A stretch of 64,000 nt of DNA, taken from the NCBI RefSeq assembly GCF_032594355.1, contig NZ_CP131061.1, positions 1,302,001 to 1,366,000 of the forward strand, in the 5' to 3' direction. A program made the position numbers and the translations under genes. This document shows, piece after piece, positions 35,975 through 43,434 of this stretch (positions are counted from its first letter, which is position 1; the number at the start of each line of letters is the position of its first letter). A model generated the notes under the pieces. It made no database searches and was not told the origin of the DNA. It saw only the letters and a list, made by a program, of their open reading frames with translations. This DNA comes from Methanolapillus ohkumae. GTDB lineage: Archaea > Halobacteriota > Methanosarcinia > Methanosarcinales > Methanosarcinaceae.

Positions 35975-37783
35975 ATGAAAACACATGGAAACCACTTCGG
36001 GAAAATTATGGGGGCTGCTCTCGTTCTCTGCCTTCTTCTCACATTACTCCCGGCAGCAACCATTGCAGCACCGGTCGATGGATACATCGAAGTCGGAACA
36101 ATTCCGGTCCCTGATTTCACCGGAACACCGCTTCGCGGAAAAGCACCGTTAGATGTTGCCTTTACGGACTTATCCGCCGGTGCAAGACAGAATATGACCT
36201 ACAACTGGAGCTTTGGCGACGGAACGTATTCTACCACAGCCGGTGATGTGAGACACACTTACACCAAAGAAGGAAACTACACGGTGACTTTGACCATCAC
36301 AAACAACTATGGTACTAAGAACATGACCAAAACCAACTACATTTACGTTGGTGCCGGCCCGATTGCCAACTTCACCGCCAGCCAAACATCCAACAACTCC
36401 CCGATGAACGTGAAATTCACCGACCAATCCGGCGGAAACCCGACCTCCTGGTCCTGGAGCTTTGGTGACGGAACAACCTCCACCGAAAAGAGCCCGACCC
36501 ACATGTACGACAAAGTCGGCGCATACACCGTTTCGTTAACAGTTAAAAACGAATTCGGAAACGACACAATGACCAAAACCAACTACATCAACATTGGTGT
36601 CGCACCGTATGTTTTCTTTACCGCAAACTCCACTTGTGACAATTCCAGACAAATTGTCTTTACCACCTACGGCCACGTCACCGATCCGGTGACCTACAAC
36701 TGGAACTTCGGCGACGGAACAACTTCCACCGAGAAGAACCCCACCCACAACTACAAAGCTGCAGGCAAATACACTGTGATTTTAAACGTGACTGACAAAT
36801 ACAGCACCGTCAGCTACACCTTAAAAGATGTCATTGTTTCTGACACGGTTAAAGCCGACTTTACCGCAACCAACAACATGGGAAGCGCACCCTTAAAAGT
36901 CCAATTCAACGACGCATCCGTCGGCAGCGGAAATTTGACCTACCTCTGGAACTTCGGAGATGGAACCACGTCCACCGACAAGAACCCGAGCCACACTTAC
37001 AACCAAACCGGCACCTACAGCGTTGCTTTGACTGTTGTCAGCAGCTGCGGTGTCAACTCAATCATTAAAGACAACTTCGTCAGTGTTGGAAAAACACCGG
37101 TTGCAGACTTCGTCGGAACCCCGACAGATGGCAGAGCAACCCTCTCCGTGCAATACACCGACAAATCCCAAGGCGAGAACTTGAAATATGCCTGGGACTT
37201 CGGAGACGGAACAACCTCCACCGAGAAGAACCCGAAACACGACTACACCAAGGGCGGCGTCTACACAGTTAAATTGACTGTCACGAACTCCTACGGTACC
37301 AACACCATGACAAAGGACAAATACATCACAGTCGGATCCGCCCCGCGCGCAGACTTCCAGGCTGACGTCCTCTCAGGAATTGCACCGCACCCGGTTCAGT
37401 TCACAGACCTCTCCACAGGTAACCCAACCTCCTGGTACTGGGACTTCGGAGACGGTGGCGCAACATCCACTGAAAAGAACCCGAAACACACCTACCAGAA
37501 ATCCGGTTACTACAACGTCACTTTGACCGTCAAGAACCAATACGGTGAATCCACCCTCTTGAGACTCGGCGACGGACAAAAGATCTATGCAGAAGACCAA
37601 GTGAAACAACCTGTGAATGACAGCAATATGACAAATGGCACCAATGGAACCAACGGTACAAATGGAACCAACGGCACCAACGATTCAAAACCGGAATCTT
37701 CCATCCCCGGATTTGAGTTTGTCTTTGCAATTGCCGCAATCGCTGGTCTCATCGGTGTCGGATTGTACAAGAGAAGAAAATAA
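35975..37783 (+). CDS. Cell-surface protein with six PKD domains and PGF-CTERM sorting signal
   Basis: 602 residues. Signal peptide at 1-32 (ALVLCLLLTLLPAATIAA). Six PKD domains of about 80 residues follow back to back, each with the WxFGDGTTST core (for example WSFGDGTTSTEKSP, WNFGDGTTSTEKNP). Then comes a Thr/Asn/Gly linker of NGT repeats, each an N-glycosylation sequon, and the C-terminal signal SIPGFEFVFAIAAIAGLIGVG followed by KRRK: PGF, one membrane helix and a basic end, recognised by archaeosortase A and replaced by lipid. It should be an outward-facing envelope or adhesion protein. Codon use (AAC, ACC, GAC) is GC-ending, unlike neighbours, suggesting high expression. It is followed by a strong terminator. 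Confidence 0.93.
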   Translation: MKTHGNHFGKIMGAALVLCLLLTLLPAATIAAPVDGYIEVGTIPVPDFTGTPLRGKAPLDVAFTDLSAGARQNMTYNWSFGDGTYSTTAGDVRHTYTKEGNYTVTLTITNNYGTKNMTKTNYIYVGAGPIANFTASQTSNNSPMNVKFTDQSGGNPTSWSWSFGDGTTSTEKSPTHMYDKVGAYTVSLTVKNEFGNDTMTKTNYINIGVAPYVFFTANSTCDNSRQIVFTTYGHVTDPVTYNWNFGDGTTSTEKNPTHNYKAAGKYTVILNVTDKYSTVSYTLKDVIVSDTVKADFTATNNMGSAPLKVQFNDASVGSGNLTYLWNFGDGTTSTDKNPSHTYNQTGTYSVALTVVSSCGVNSIIKDNFVSVGKTPVADFVGTPTDGRATLSVQYTDKSQGENLKYAWDFGDGTTSTEKNPKHDYTKGGVYTVKLTVTNSYGTNTMTKDKYITVGSAPRADFQADVLSGIAPHPVQFTDLSTGNPTSWYWDFGDGGATSTEKNPKHTYQKSGYYNVTLTVKNQYGESTLLRLGDGQKIYAEDQVKQPVNDSNMTNGTNGTNGTNGTNGTNDSKPESSIPGFEFVFAIAAIAGLIGVGLYKRRK

Positions 37784-37794
37784 TTGAAATGAAA

Positions 37795-37814
37795 AAAGAG
37801 GAGTAATCCTCTTT
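37795..37814 (+). terminator. Hairpin terminator of the PKD gene
   Basis: AAAGAGGA / TCCTCTTT with loop GTAA and a T-rich tail, 12 nt after the stop. Confidence 0.85.
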
Positions 37815-37929
37815 CTTTTATTTTATTTTTCTTTTATTTTTTTAGCGTTTTTCTCTTTTTCGTGATTTTATTCTTTTTTGGGATATTTTTTAAGGATCCC
37901 GAGTTTTTCAAAATCAAATAAGCGGTGAT

Positions 37930-38211
37930 ATGATGACACTTGAAGAAACAAAGGAAAAAGTCAGATCTTATGCCGAAAAATATGCGGCAAAGAAAGGTTT
38001 TCATCTGAATCCGAATTCGGAAGAATTGGATATGGTCATTGAGGGATTGGCCAAAAGAAGAGAACAGTACGGTGTTCAATACTGTCCATGCCGGATTATT
38101 CTGGGAGACAAAACAGAAGACCGAAAAATCATATGTCCTTGCATTTACCATGAAGAAGAAATCCAGCGAGACGGCTCATGCCATTGCGAATTATTTTTTA
38201 AGGGCGAATAA
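37930..38211 (+). CDS. Ferredoxin-thioredoxin reductase catalytic-subunit-like protein
   Basis: 93 residues carrying the FTR catalytic pattern: QYCPCRII, then ICPCIYHEEEI, then SCHCELFF, i.e. CPC, CPC and CHC spaced as in FtrB. These cysteines hold a [4Fe-4S] cluster and an adjacent redox disulfide that reduces thioredoxin-like partners with electrons from ferredoxin. Methanogens have stand-alone FTR-like proteins without the plant variable subunit, as here. GGTGAT precedes the ATG; a second ATG follows directly, so the start is uncertain by one codon. The physiological partner is unknown; no thioredoxin gene is adjacent. Confidence 0.88.
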   Translation: MMTLEETKEKVRSYAEKYAAKKGFHLNPNSEELDMVIEGLAKRREQYGVQYCPCRIILGDKTEDRKIICPCIYHEEEIQRDGSCHCELFFKGE

Positions 38212-38368
38212 ATCGATGGCAAATGTCAAATAATTGAAAAGGGCTTGTATCTTAAAAAAACAGAAAAATAATAAAAACGATTTTGGAAAATATAGAAAAA
38301 TAATATTTAAATCATCATTAAAATTATTATTATAAATTATCATTAAAGTATCATATTGGGGAAGCACC

Positions 38369-38566
38369 ATGGACGAAAATGAAAGACATTTACTTCAATT
38401 ACAAGATAAAATGGAAAAAATGAATGACGACGACCTTTTAAAATTCATATTCGAAAACTACCCGGAAGCGGGCTGGTGCGGAAAACGAAAATTGGTGATT
38501 CGGAAAATTTTAACGTTTGAACGGTTCAGAATTTATGGAGATAAGGATCCATCAAAGCCGGACTAA
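38369..38566 (+). CDS. Small acidic protein, unknown function
   Basis: 65 residues, predicted helical: MDENERHLLQLQDKMEKMNDD then LLKFIFENYPEAGWCG, and a basic C-terminal stretch (KRKLVIRKILTFERFRIYG). I recognise no family. GGGG at -11 precedes the ATG, and the coding composition resembles real genes of the window. It has one Cys in a WCG context and no membrane segment. It sits between the FTR-like gene and tRNA-His, each separated by 150 nt or more, so it is probably monocistronic. A conserved small methanogen protein is a reasonable guess only. Confidence 0.65.
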   Translation: MDENERHLLQLQDKMEKMNDDDLLKFIFENYPEAGWCGKRKLVIRKILTFERFRIYGDKDPSKPD

Positions 38567-38734
38567 AATCCGGGTCAATCATTTTTAGAAAATCATATTT
38601 TTAAAAAACGGTTTCTTAAAAATTGACTTTGTCGAAACATTTATATGAAAAAAAAGGATTTAAGGCAATGCTTTGGAAACGTCAATTAATTTAACGATTC
38701 CGGCATCATTCGTTTTTTCAAAAACAGTCTTCGT

Positions 38735-38807
38735 GGCCGGGGTGGGGTAAAGGTTATCCTGAAGCCCTGTGGAGGCTTTGACCCGAGTTCGATTCTCGGT
38801 CCCGGCC
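38735..38807 (+). tRNA. tRNA-His(GTG)
   Basis: Acceptor GCCGGGG/TCCCGGC with an encoded G-1 (38735) opposite C73, the tRNA-His identity pair. Anticodon stem AAGCC/GGCTT with loop CTGTGGA, anticodon GTG. T arm CCGAG/CTCGG. No intron; a T-run follows at once as terminator. Confidence 0.95.
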
Positions 38808-38910
38808 CTTTTTGATTCAAATTAAGATTTCTGATTTTTTAAGTTATTTTTTTAAGATTTTTTATTAATTCATGCATGCTTTTTTCATAAATGATTTTTT
38901 TCATGAGATG

Positions 38911-38922
38911 CTTATATAAATC
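38911..38922 (+). promoter_or_regulatory. Candidate box A of the universal stress protein gene
   Basis: CTTATATAAATC lies about 80 nt before the start codon, implying a leader of about 50 nt. Confidence 0.45.
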
Positions 38923-38995
38923 ATGAATTTCAATAATTCATTGACTTTTGAATTTGATCCGTTTACGGATTTTGATAAAACAGGATGTGTTTCTT

Positions 38996-39439
38996 ATGGA
39001 TGAGCTTTACCAAAAAATTATTGTGGCAACCGATGGTACAGAATATGTAAAAAAAGCGATTCATGCCGCCATAGACTTATCTAAATTAACCGGTGCGGTC
39101 CTTCATGCGGTTTATGTGGCGGATGTTTCAAACATCACCCCAACAAGCGCAGAATGGGTCTTGGTTTCCGAAAACATTAAAAAAGAATCCGATGCCACCC
39201 TGGAATATTTTAAAACCGAAGCCGACAAAGCGCAAATCCGGTATGAAACAGTCAGCCTTTCCGGGTCAGCCCCTACGGAAATTGTTCAATACGCCAACCA
39301 AATCGGCGCAGACCTGATCGTGGTCGGCGCGACCGGCAAAAAGACGCTGGAACGAATCTTGCTTGGAAGCGTTTCCGAAAAAATCGTCCGGACCGCAAAA
39401 CAGCAGGTTTTGATTGTTCGAAATGATTCGGAAAAATAA
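38996..39439 (+). CDS. Universal stress protein (UspA family)
   Basis: About 147 residues from the ATG at 38996, giving the family start MDELYQKIIVATDGTEYVKKAI; the in-frame TTG at 38948 adds an unrelated extension. Single Usp domain: the beta strand KIIVATDGT and, at the C-terminus, LIVVGATGKKTLERILLGSV followed by LIVRN. The G-2x-G-9x-G(S) signature for ATP binding is present in GATGKKTLERILLGSVSEKI (Usp1/MJ0577 type), so ATP binding is likely. It is cytoplasmic, with role in stress adaptation inferred from family. Probably monocistronic, with tRNA-His upstream and the amidohydrolase convergent. Confidence 0.92.
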   Translation: MDELYQKIIVATDGTEYVKKAIHAAIDLSKLTGAVLHAVYVADVSNITPTSAEWVLVSENIKKESDATLEYFKTEADKAQIRYETVSLSGSAPTEIVQYANQIGADLIVVGATGKKTLERILLGSVSEKIVRTAKQQVLIVRNDSEK

Positions 39440-39570
39440 ATATTAACAAAAAAACATTTTCTTTTTTATTTTTTTATTTTTTCACTTTTTTCATTTTCCC
39501 CTTTTTATTTTTCTTTTATTTCTTTTTTTCTTTTTTTCTTTTTTGATTGTTATATTCATTTTCTGCTTTT

Positions 39571-39602
39571 GTGCGAGCCGACGTGCTATTGACAGCACAT
39601 TA
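39571..39602 (+). repeat. Dispersed GC-rich intergenic motif, degenerate copy
   Basis: GTGCGAGCCGACGTGCTATT then GACAGCACATT retains the layout but only part of the sequence of the motif; assignment is uncertain. Confidence 0.3.
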
Positions 39603-39712
39603 ACGGATTGCAGCAAAACCGACAGACACCTTGAAAAGACATAATAAAAAAGAAGGAAAGGGGTTAAACAATACCAGCAAAATCTTTTGCTGATGTTATG
39701 TCTTCACATCGG

Positions 39713-40972
39713 TTAAACAATACCCAAAATATCGTCTTTTCCAGCACGCCGGACAAAACCGGCCAATGGGTCCTTAATATTTTTGAGGTTGAGGGATTTG
39801 GAATTGAGAACCAACATATCCGCTTTTTTTCCGGCTTCAATCGACCCTGTAAACCGGCACCCGAGTGCTTTTGCGCCGTTGGATGTCGCCATTTTAAAAA
39901 CCGTACTGTCGGACAAACCGTAAAGCCGGGAAAGAAAATGCATTTCCTCAAACATATCAGGAGAATTCAGCATCATATTATCAGTTCCGATGCTGACGCA
40001 AATTTCTTGATCCAGCATTTTCAGGACGGGCGGCAAACCGACCCCGGTTGTCAGGTTTGACCGGACACAGATAGAAATCGGAATGTTTTTGTCCGCCGTT
40101 TTTTGCAGTTCATTTCCGCCGGCATGCGTCATGTGAATGAGTAAACCAGGGGAAAGCGACAGAGCTGCCTCAATGTCGCTTGCGTCTTTTTCGCCGGCGT
40201 GAATCGCCAGTTTTTTGCGCTTCATTTTGGTTTTGGACGCAATTTTTGTGAGAACGTATTCATCCATATCATTTGCCCCACTGAGACCAATTCCATCCGC
40301 AACTTCCAGAATATCTCGGATTTCCGTGAAGAAATCATCCATCGAGTGACCCTTGGAATCCGGCGAACGGGAGCAAGACAGATTTTGAGGCCGGCCGAAA
40401 ACGAAAGGGAAAATATCTTTTCCCGTGTTTTGAACCGCTTTTAAAAGTGCGACCGAGCCTTCAAGCCCGCTTTCCCGAAAATCTGCAAAGACACCGATTC
40501 CGTTTTGGAAAAGTTCCCAGACGGCGGACTCCATAAACTCGACGGATTCTTCAAAACCGATTTGGGCCAGCATTTGATGTTTTAACCCATTGGGCGGACG
40601 CACCAGCGCGTCCAGATTTTTTTCAACCACATGTCCGTTGGGAACTCCCAGTGCCGGATCTTTGAGAAAAGAGTCGCCGATATGCGTATGTGTATTGATA
40701 AAGCGGGGAACGATCCAATTTTTGGAGTTGACCGGCCGCTCTTCAATTTCCTGAATAATTCCATTTTCGATGTAAATATTTCCGGAAATAATGTGCGGAT
40801 CTTCTCCGGCAAAAATAATGCCGGAGACAACACAATCGTACAAGCAATCCTTGCCGTCTTGGCGGACCAAACGGGCTTCAAAAGAGTCGAAACTATCGCT
40901 TTTCGGATCCTTTTCGGTTCGGGCAATTAATTGGCTGACACGATCAAAATCGGATTCATCAAATCCGGACAT
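39713..40972 (-). CDS. Amidohydrolase-family protein (deaminase/chlorohydrolase-like)
   Basis: 419 residues. Metal-dependent amidohydrolase fold: the first metal motif FINTHTHIGDS near residue 97, KLAIHAGEKDAS near 243, IHMTHAGGNE near 266, and the late Asp motif VSIGTDNMMLNSP near 318. A C-terminal beta-sandwich (GSIEAGKKADMLVLNSK) completes the composite-domain architecture shared with cytosine, guanine and S-adenosylhomocysteine deaminases. An N-terminal extension of about 45 residues (MSGFDESDFDRVSQLIARTE) is charged and not part of the fold. Substrate unknown. GAGG precedes the ATG. The last 30-odd bases of the gene seem imperfectly duplicated just downstream (shared GGTATTGTTTAACC). Confidence 0.85.
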   Translation of the reverse strand: MSGFDESDFDRVSQLIARTEKDPKSDSFDSFEARLVRQDGKDCLYDCVVSGIIFAGEDPHIISGNIYIENGIIQEIEERPVNSKNWIVPRFINTHTHIGDSFLKDPALGVPNGHVVEKNLDALVRPPNGLKHQMLAQIGFEESVEFMESAVWELFQNGIGVFADFRESGLEGSVALLKAVQNTGKDIFPFVFGRPQNLSCSRSPDSKGHSMDDFFTEIRDILEVADGIGLSGANDMDEYVLTKIASKTKMKRKKLAIHAGEKDASDIEAALSLSPGLLIHMTHAGGNELQKTADKNIPISICVRSNLTTGVGLPPVLKMLDQEICVSIGTDNMMLNSPDMFEEMHFLSRLYGLSDSTVFKMATSNGAKALGCRFTGSIEAGKKADMLVLNSKSLNLKNIKDPLAGFVRRAGKDDILGIV

Positions 40973-41029
40973 GTTTTTTTCCTCGGACTCTTAAAGGGAG
41001 GACAAATTATTTATTCCTTTACCAAGAGA

Positions 41030-41215
41030 TGAGGATTGTCGCATTGTATAGGTCCTGGCACAAGAACCGGAATTATCCGTCGATGAGTGATTCAGACAAC
41101 CCCAATGCGGTACACAAAACCGTGCACAACTGCCCTTTACGAGGGAAACCGAAGGAGACTGCGAACCATCAGATGGGATGATCCTTTGGCGTTAGTGAAG
41201 GGCGACAGCACCACT
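41030..41215 (+). ncRNA. Structured RNA, candidate H/ACA pseudouridylation guide
   Basis: A GC-rich block in an AT-rich spacer, with an A/T box about 25 nt upstream (41005-41018) and a T5 run at its 3' end. The 3' half folds as a 72-nt hairpin: lower stem GCCCTT/AAGGGC, an internal pocket (11 and 8 nt), upper stem CCGAAGGA/TCCTTTGG, then tandem G-A pairs as in an L7Ae K-turn, and an apical CCAT/ATGG. ACA follows at 41205-41207, 15 nt below the upper stem, the spacing of archaeal H/ACA units. The 5' half also ends in ACA (41126-41128) but its fold is unclear. Alternative pairing TGTCGC/GCGACA would close the whole molecule. It lacks the RNase P P4 signature. Confidence 0.6.
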
Positions 41216-41293
41216 TTTTACATTTCAATTACATCTTTCTATTTTTTCATTTCCACCTCTTTTGTTATATGGATCCATTTATGCTTCTTGTTT

Positions 41294-42220
41294 TTACTCT
41301 GATTTTTTATTTTTCCGATAAGCAAAAAATACAAATCCGGCACATGCCAAAAAAACAATTCCGGAGGAGACGGCTAAAATTAAAAGAATTCGGAAAAGGT
41401 TACCGGAATCAAAAAAATCATTTCGATTTTTGGCCGTATTATCCATTTCACTGGATTTTGAATTGGAGATATTTTCACCGGAGTTGGAAGACGTTGTCGG
41501 ATTCGCATTTGAACTTTGACCGGATTTATTTTGACCGGAAATATTCAGATTTGATTCATTATTGGAAACCGTTGTTTTGTTTTGAGATTCATTCATTGAG
41601 CTTGTTGAATTGGAATTGGATGTGGAATTGGAATTTTTGCCGCCGGAACTATTGTGATTGCCACCGGTATTGTTTGTATTATTAGTGTTGTTTGTATTAT
41701 TAGTGTTGTTTGTGTTGTTTGTGTTGTTTGTGCCGGACCCGTTTCCGGAATTCGAACCGGTTCCGTCAAAAAATGTGACATTTACCGGAATGGAATATCC
41801 GACTGTTGCGGATGTTTCCGGGTTTCGAAGGATTTTGAGTTTAACACCGGCATAATCCGATTCTTTTTTTGTGTTGTCCTTTTGAACAAAAACCGTCAAC
41901 AAATGACTGCTTCCCGGAGCAAGCGTTAATTCGGACTCGGACAGCAAAAACAAAGGCAAAACCCCTGTTTTTGTGCCGGCCTGATCAATCATAAAAATGT
42001 AATTCAACGGTGTATTTCCCGTATTTTTTAAATAAACGGTTTTTGAGACAGATGTTGAATTTTCGGAATCAAAAAGAAGATCTAATTTCATCGGCGAAAC
42101 TGAATCTTGAATCACAATTTCATCAGCGGACGAGAGTGATGAGACAAAAAAAAGGCAAAGGCTCAAAATTAAAAATGGTTTTAAGAATCTATAAAAAACG
42201 GATTTGAAGGACATTTTCAT
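41294..42220 (-). CDS. Secreted, membrane-anchored glycoprotein-like protein with Asn/Thr-rich stalk
   Basis: 308 residues. Signal peptide at about 1-31 (FLILSLCLFFVSSLSSA). A beta-rich domain follows (about 32-150) with phrases such as VYLKNTGNTPLNYIFMID and LAPGSSHLLTVFVQKD, resembling the Ig-like NEW3 type of archaeal surface proteins. Residues about 155-265 are an Asn/Thr/Ser-rich stalk with repeated NNT units and many N-x-S/T sequons. One membrane helix (ILLILAVSSGIVFLACAGFVFF) and a basic tail YRKNKKSE end the protein; there is no PGF motif, so anchoring should be by the helix itself. AGGAGC precedes the ATG. Function unknown; probably part of the envelope. Confidence 0.75.
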   Translation of the reverse strand: MKMSFKSVFYRFLKPFLILSLCLFFVSSLSSADEIVIQDSVSPMKLDLLFDSENSTSVSKTVYLKNTGNTPLNYIFMIDQAGTKTGVLPLFLLSESELTLAPGSSHLLTVFVQKDNTKKESDYAGVKLKILRNPETSATVGYSIPVNVTFFDGTGSNSGNGSGTNNTNNTNNTNNTNNTNNTNNTGGNHNSSGGKNSNSTSNSNSTSSMNESQNKTTVSNNESNLNISGQNKSGQSSNANPTTSSNSGENISNSKSSEMDNTAKNRNDFFDSGNLFRILLILAVSSGIVFLACAGFVFFAYRKNKKSE

Positions 42221-42478
42221 TGCTCCTGATCATATCTAGATATTGAATTTTTCAAAAAAATTAAATATTATCGAACGACAAGGAGCAAACCGTATGTTCA
42301 TTTTTCATTTTCATATACGTTCCGATTTTTTCAAAATCAAAACATATTTATGGGACCGGCGGAGTTTTTGAATAAAAATCATTTAAAAAATGAAAAGATT
42401 TGGAAAAACTATATTTATGAAAGAGAACAAATACCGCCTCATTGTTTTTTCAAAAATAAAGAAAAAGTTGGGAAACTT

Positions 42479-42796
42479 ATGCAAGAGTACAAGTTAAAAC
42501 GCGGATTTACGCCGGATTTGGATCGGATGAGAGGATTGTTGACAGAATGTTTCGGAACCGAGATCCAAGAAAAAGACAAAAAGCTGACAACTTCTTACGG
42601 CGTTTTAAAAGAAATCACCGTCTGGATTGACAATAAGAAGCTCTGCGTGGAAACCCATGCCGACAATGCCGGTGCGTCGGATGACTCAATTTTGGACACC
42701 AACAAGCGATTTAGAACCTTTTTAGACAAATCCACCGGATACTCATCCAAAGACCGTGTGAAAAATGCGAAAAAGGATGTCGGCGGCGAAGACTAA
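42479..42796 (+). CDS. Conserved archaeal protein, DUF5611-like
   Basis: 105 residues from the ATG at 42479 (MQEYKLKRGFTPDLDRMRG). An in-frame ATG at 42350 adds 43 residues of basic, Asn/Lys-rich sequence that looks untranslated. The body reads LLTECFGTEIQEKDKKLTTSY, GVLKEITVWIDNKKLCVETHAD and SILDTNKRFRTFLDKSTGYSS, a compact alpha/beta pattern seen in small conserved methanogen proteins that I tentatively place in DUF5611. The predicted location is cytoplasmic. No operon partners. A GC-rich hairpin lies 50 nt downstream. Function unknown. Confidence 0.72.
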   Translation: MQEYKLKRGFTPDLDRMRGLLTECFGTEIQEKDKKLTTSYGVLKEITVWIDNKKLCVETHADNAGASDDSILDTNKRFRTFLDKSTGYSSKDRVKNAKKDVGGED

Positions 42797-42845
42797 AAAC
42801 AAATCAAAATAGAAAAAAGTAAATTAAAAAGATGAGATCAAAGGA

Positions 42846-42867
42846 AAGCCGGCAAAAATGCCGGCTT
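42846..42867 (+). terminator. Hairpin terminator after the DUF5611-like gene
   Basis: AAGCCGGCA / TGCCGGCTT with a 4-nt A loop; the following tract is only moderately T-rich. Confidence 0.6.
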
Positions 42868-43076
42868 CTCATCTTTCATTTAGATTTTTAAACGTAACCT
42901 GAATTTCTAAAATTAAAGTGTCCATTCTTGAAAAGATATCCGAAATATAAAAATATCAAAAATATTGAAAATTACCAAAAGATTAATATTTGAGATATTC
43001 CTTTTTGGACTCTGCTTTTTTGGAAAAAAGCTTCCAACGTTTTTCATTTCAATTTTAATTATTTAAAATGTCAGCC

Positions 43077-43148
43077 GCCTTGATGGCTTAGCGGTATAGC
43101 ACTTCCTTGGTAAGGAAGAGGTCGCGGGTTCAATTCCCGCTCAAGGCT
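43077..43148 (+). tRNA. tRNA-Thr(GGT)
   Basis: 72 nt. Acceptor GCCTTGA/TCAAGGC with T73, anticodon stem CTTCC/GGAAG with loop TTGGTAA, anticodon GGT, T arm GCGGG/CCCGC. No intron, no encoded CCA. Confidence 0.96.
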
Positions 43149-43156
43149 TGGAATTA

Positions 43157-43184
43157 GCGGTTCAGGTCTCGCACCTGGAACCGC
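43157..43184 (+). terminator. GC-rich hairpin directly after tRNA-Thr
   Basis: GCGGTTCAGGT pairs with ACCTGGAACCGC (one bulge) around CTCGC, 8 nt after the tRNA. It may be a terminator or a processing signal; only a weak T-run follows. Confidence 0.5.
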
Positions 43185-43434
43185 ACAAATCTGTTTTGTC
43201 GTTCATTGAATTCATTTTCAAATATTTTTGCATACCAATCCAAAGCCCAAAGATTATTTCTATATTTACGACTAATTTGCAGTCACACTACAAAATAGTC
43301 GGAACATGGAGTTTGTTCTTGTTTTTTATTCAAACAATTAATATTGGGCAAGATTCGACATCTGGCAATTATTTTTAGGAAATTGTAATCAACTATGTAT
43401 AATTTAAGTATACATGAGAATTGGAGGTGAACAA

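Noticed and set aside
41030..41215. RNase P RNA or SRP RNA
   Set aside because: The conserved P4 strands of RNase P (AGTCC... with ...GGCTTA) and the SRP helix 8 tetraloop motifs are not present, and the RNA is shorter than either.
42350..42478. 43-residue N-terminal extension of the DUF5611-like protein
   Set aside because: Composition is AT-rich and Lys/Asn-heavy like spacers, and the conserved-looking part begins at the Met at 42479.
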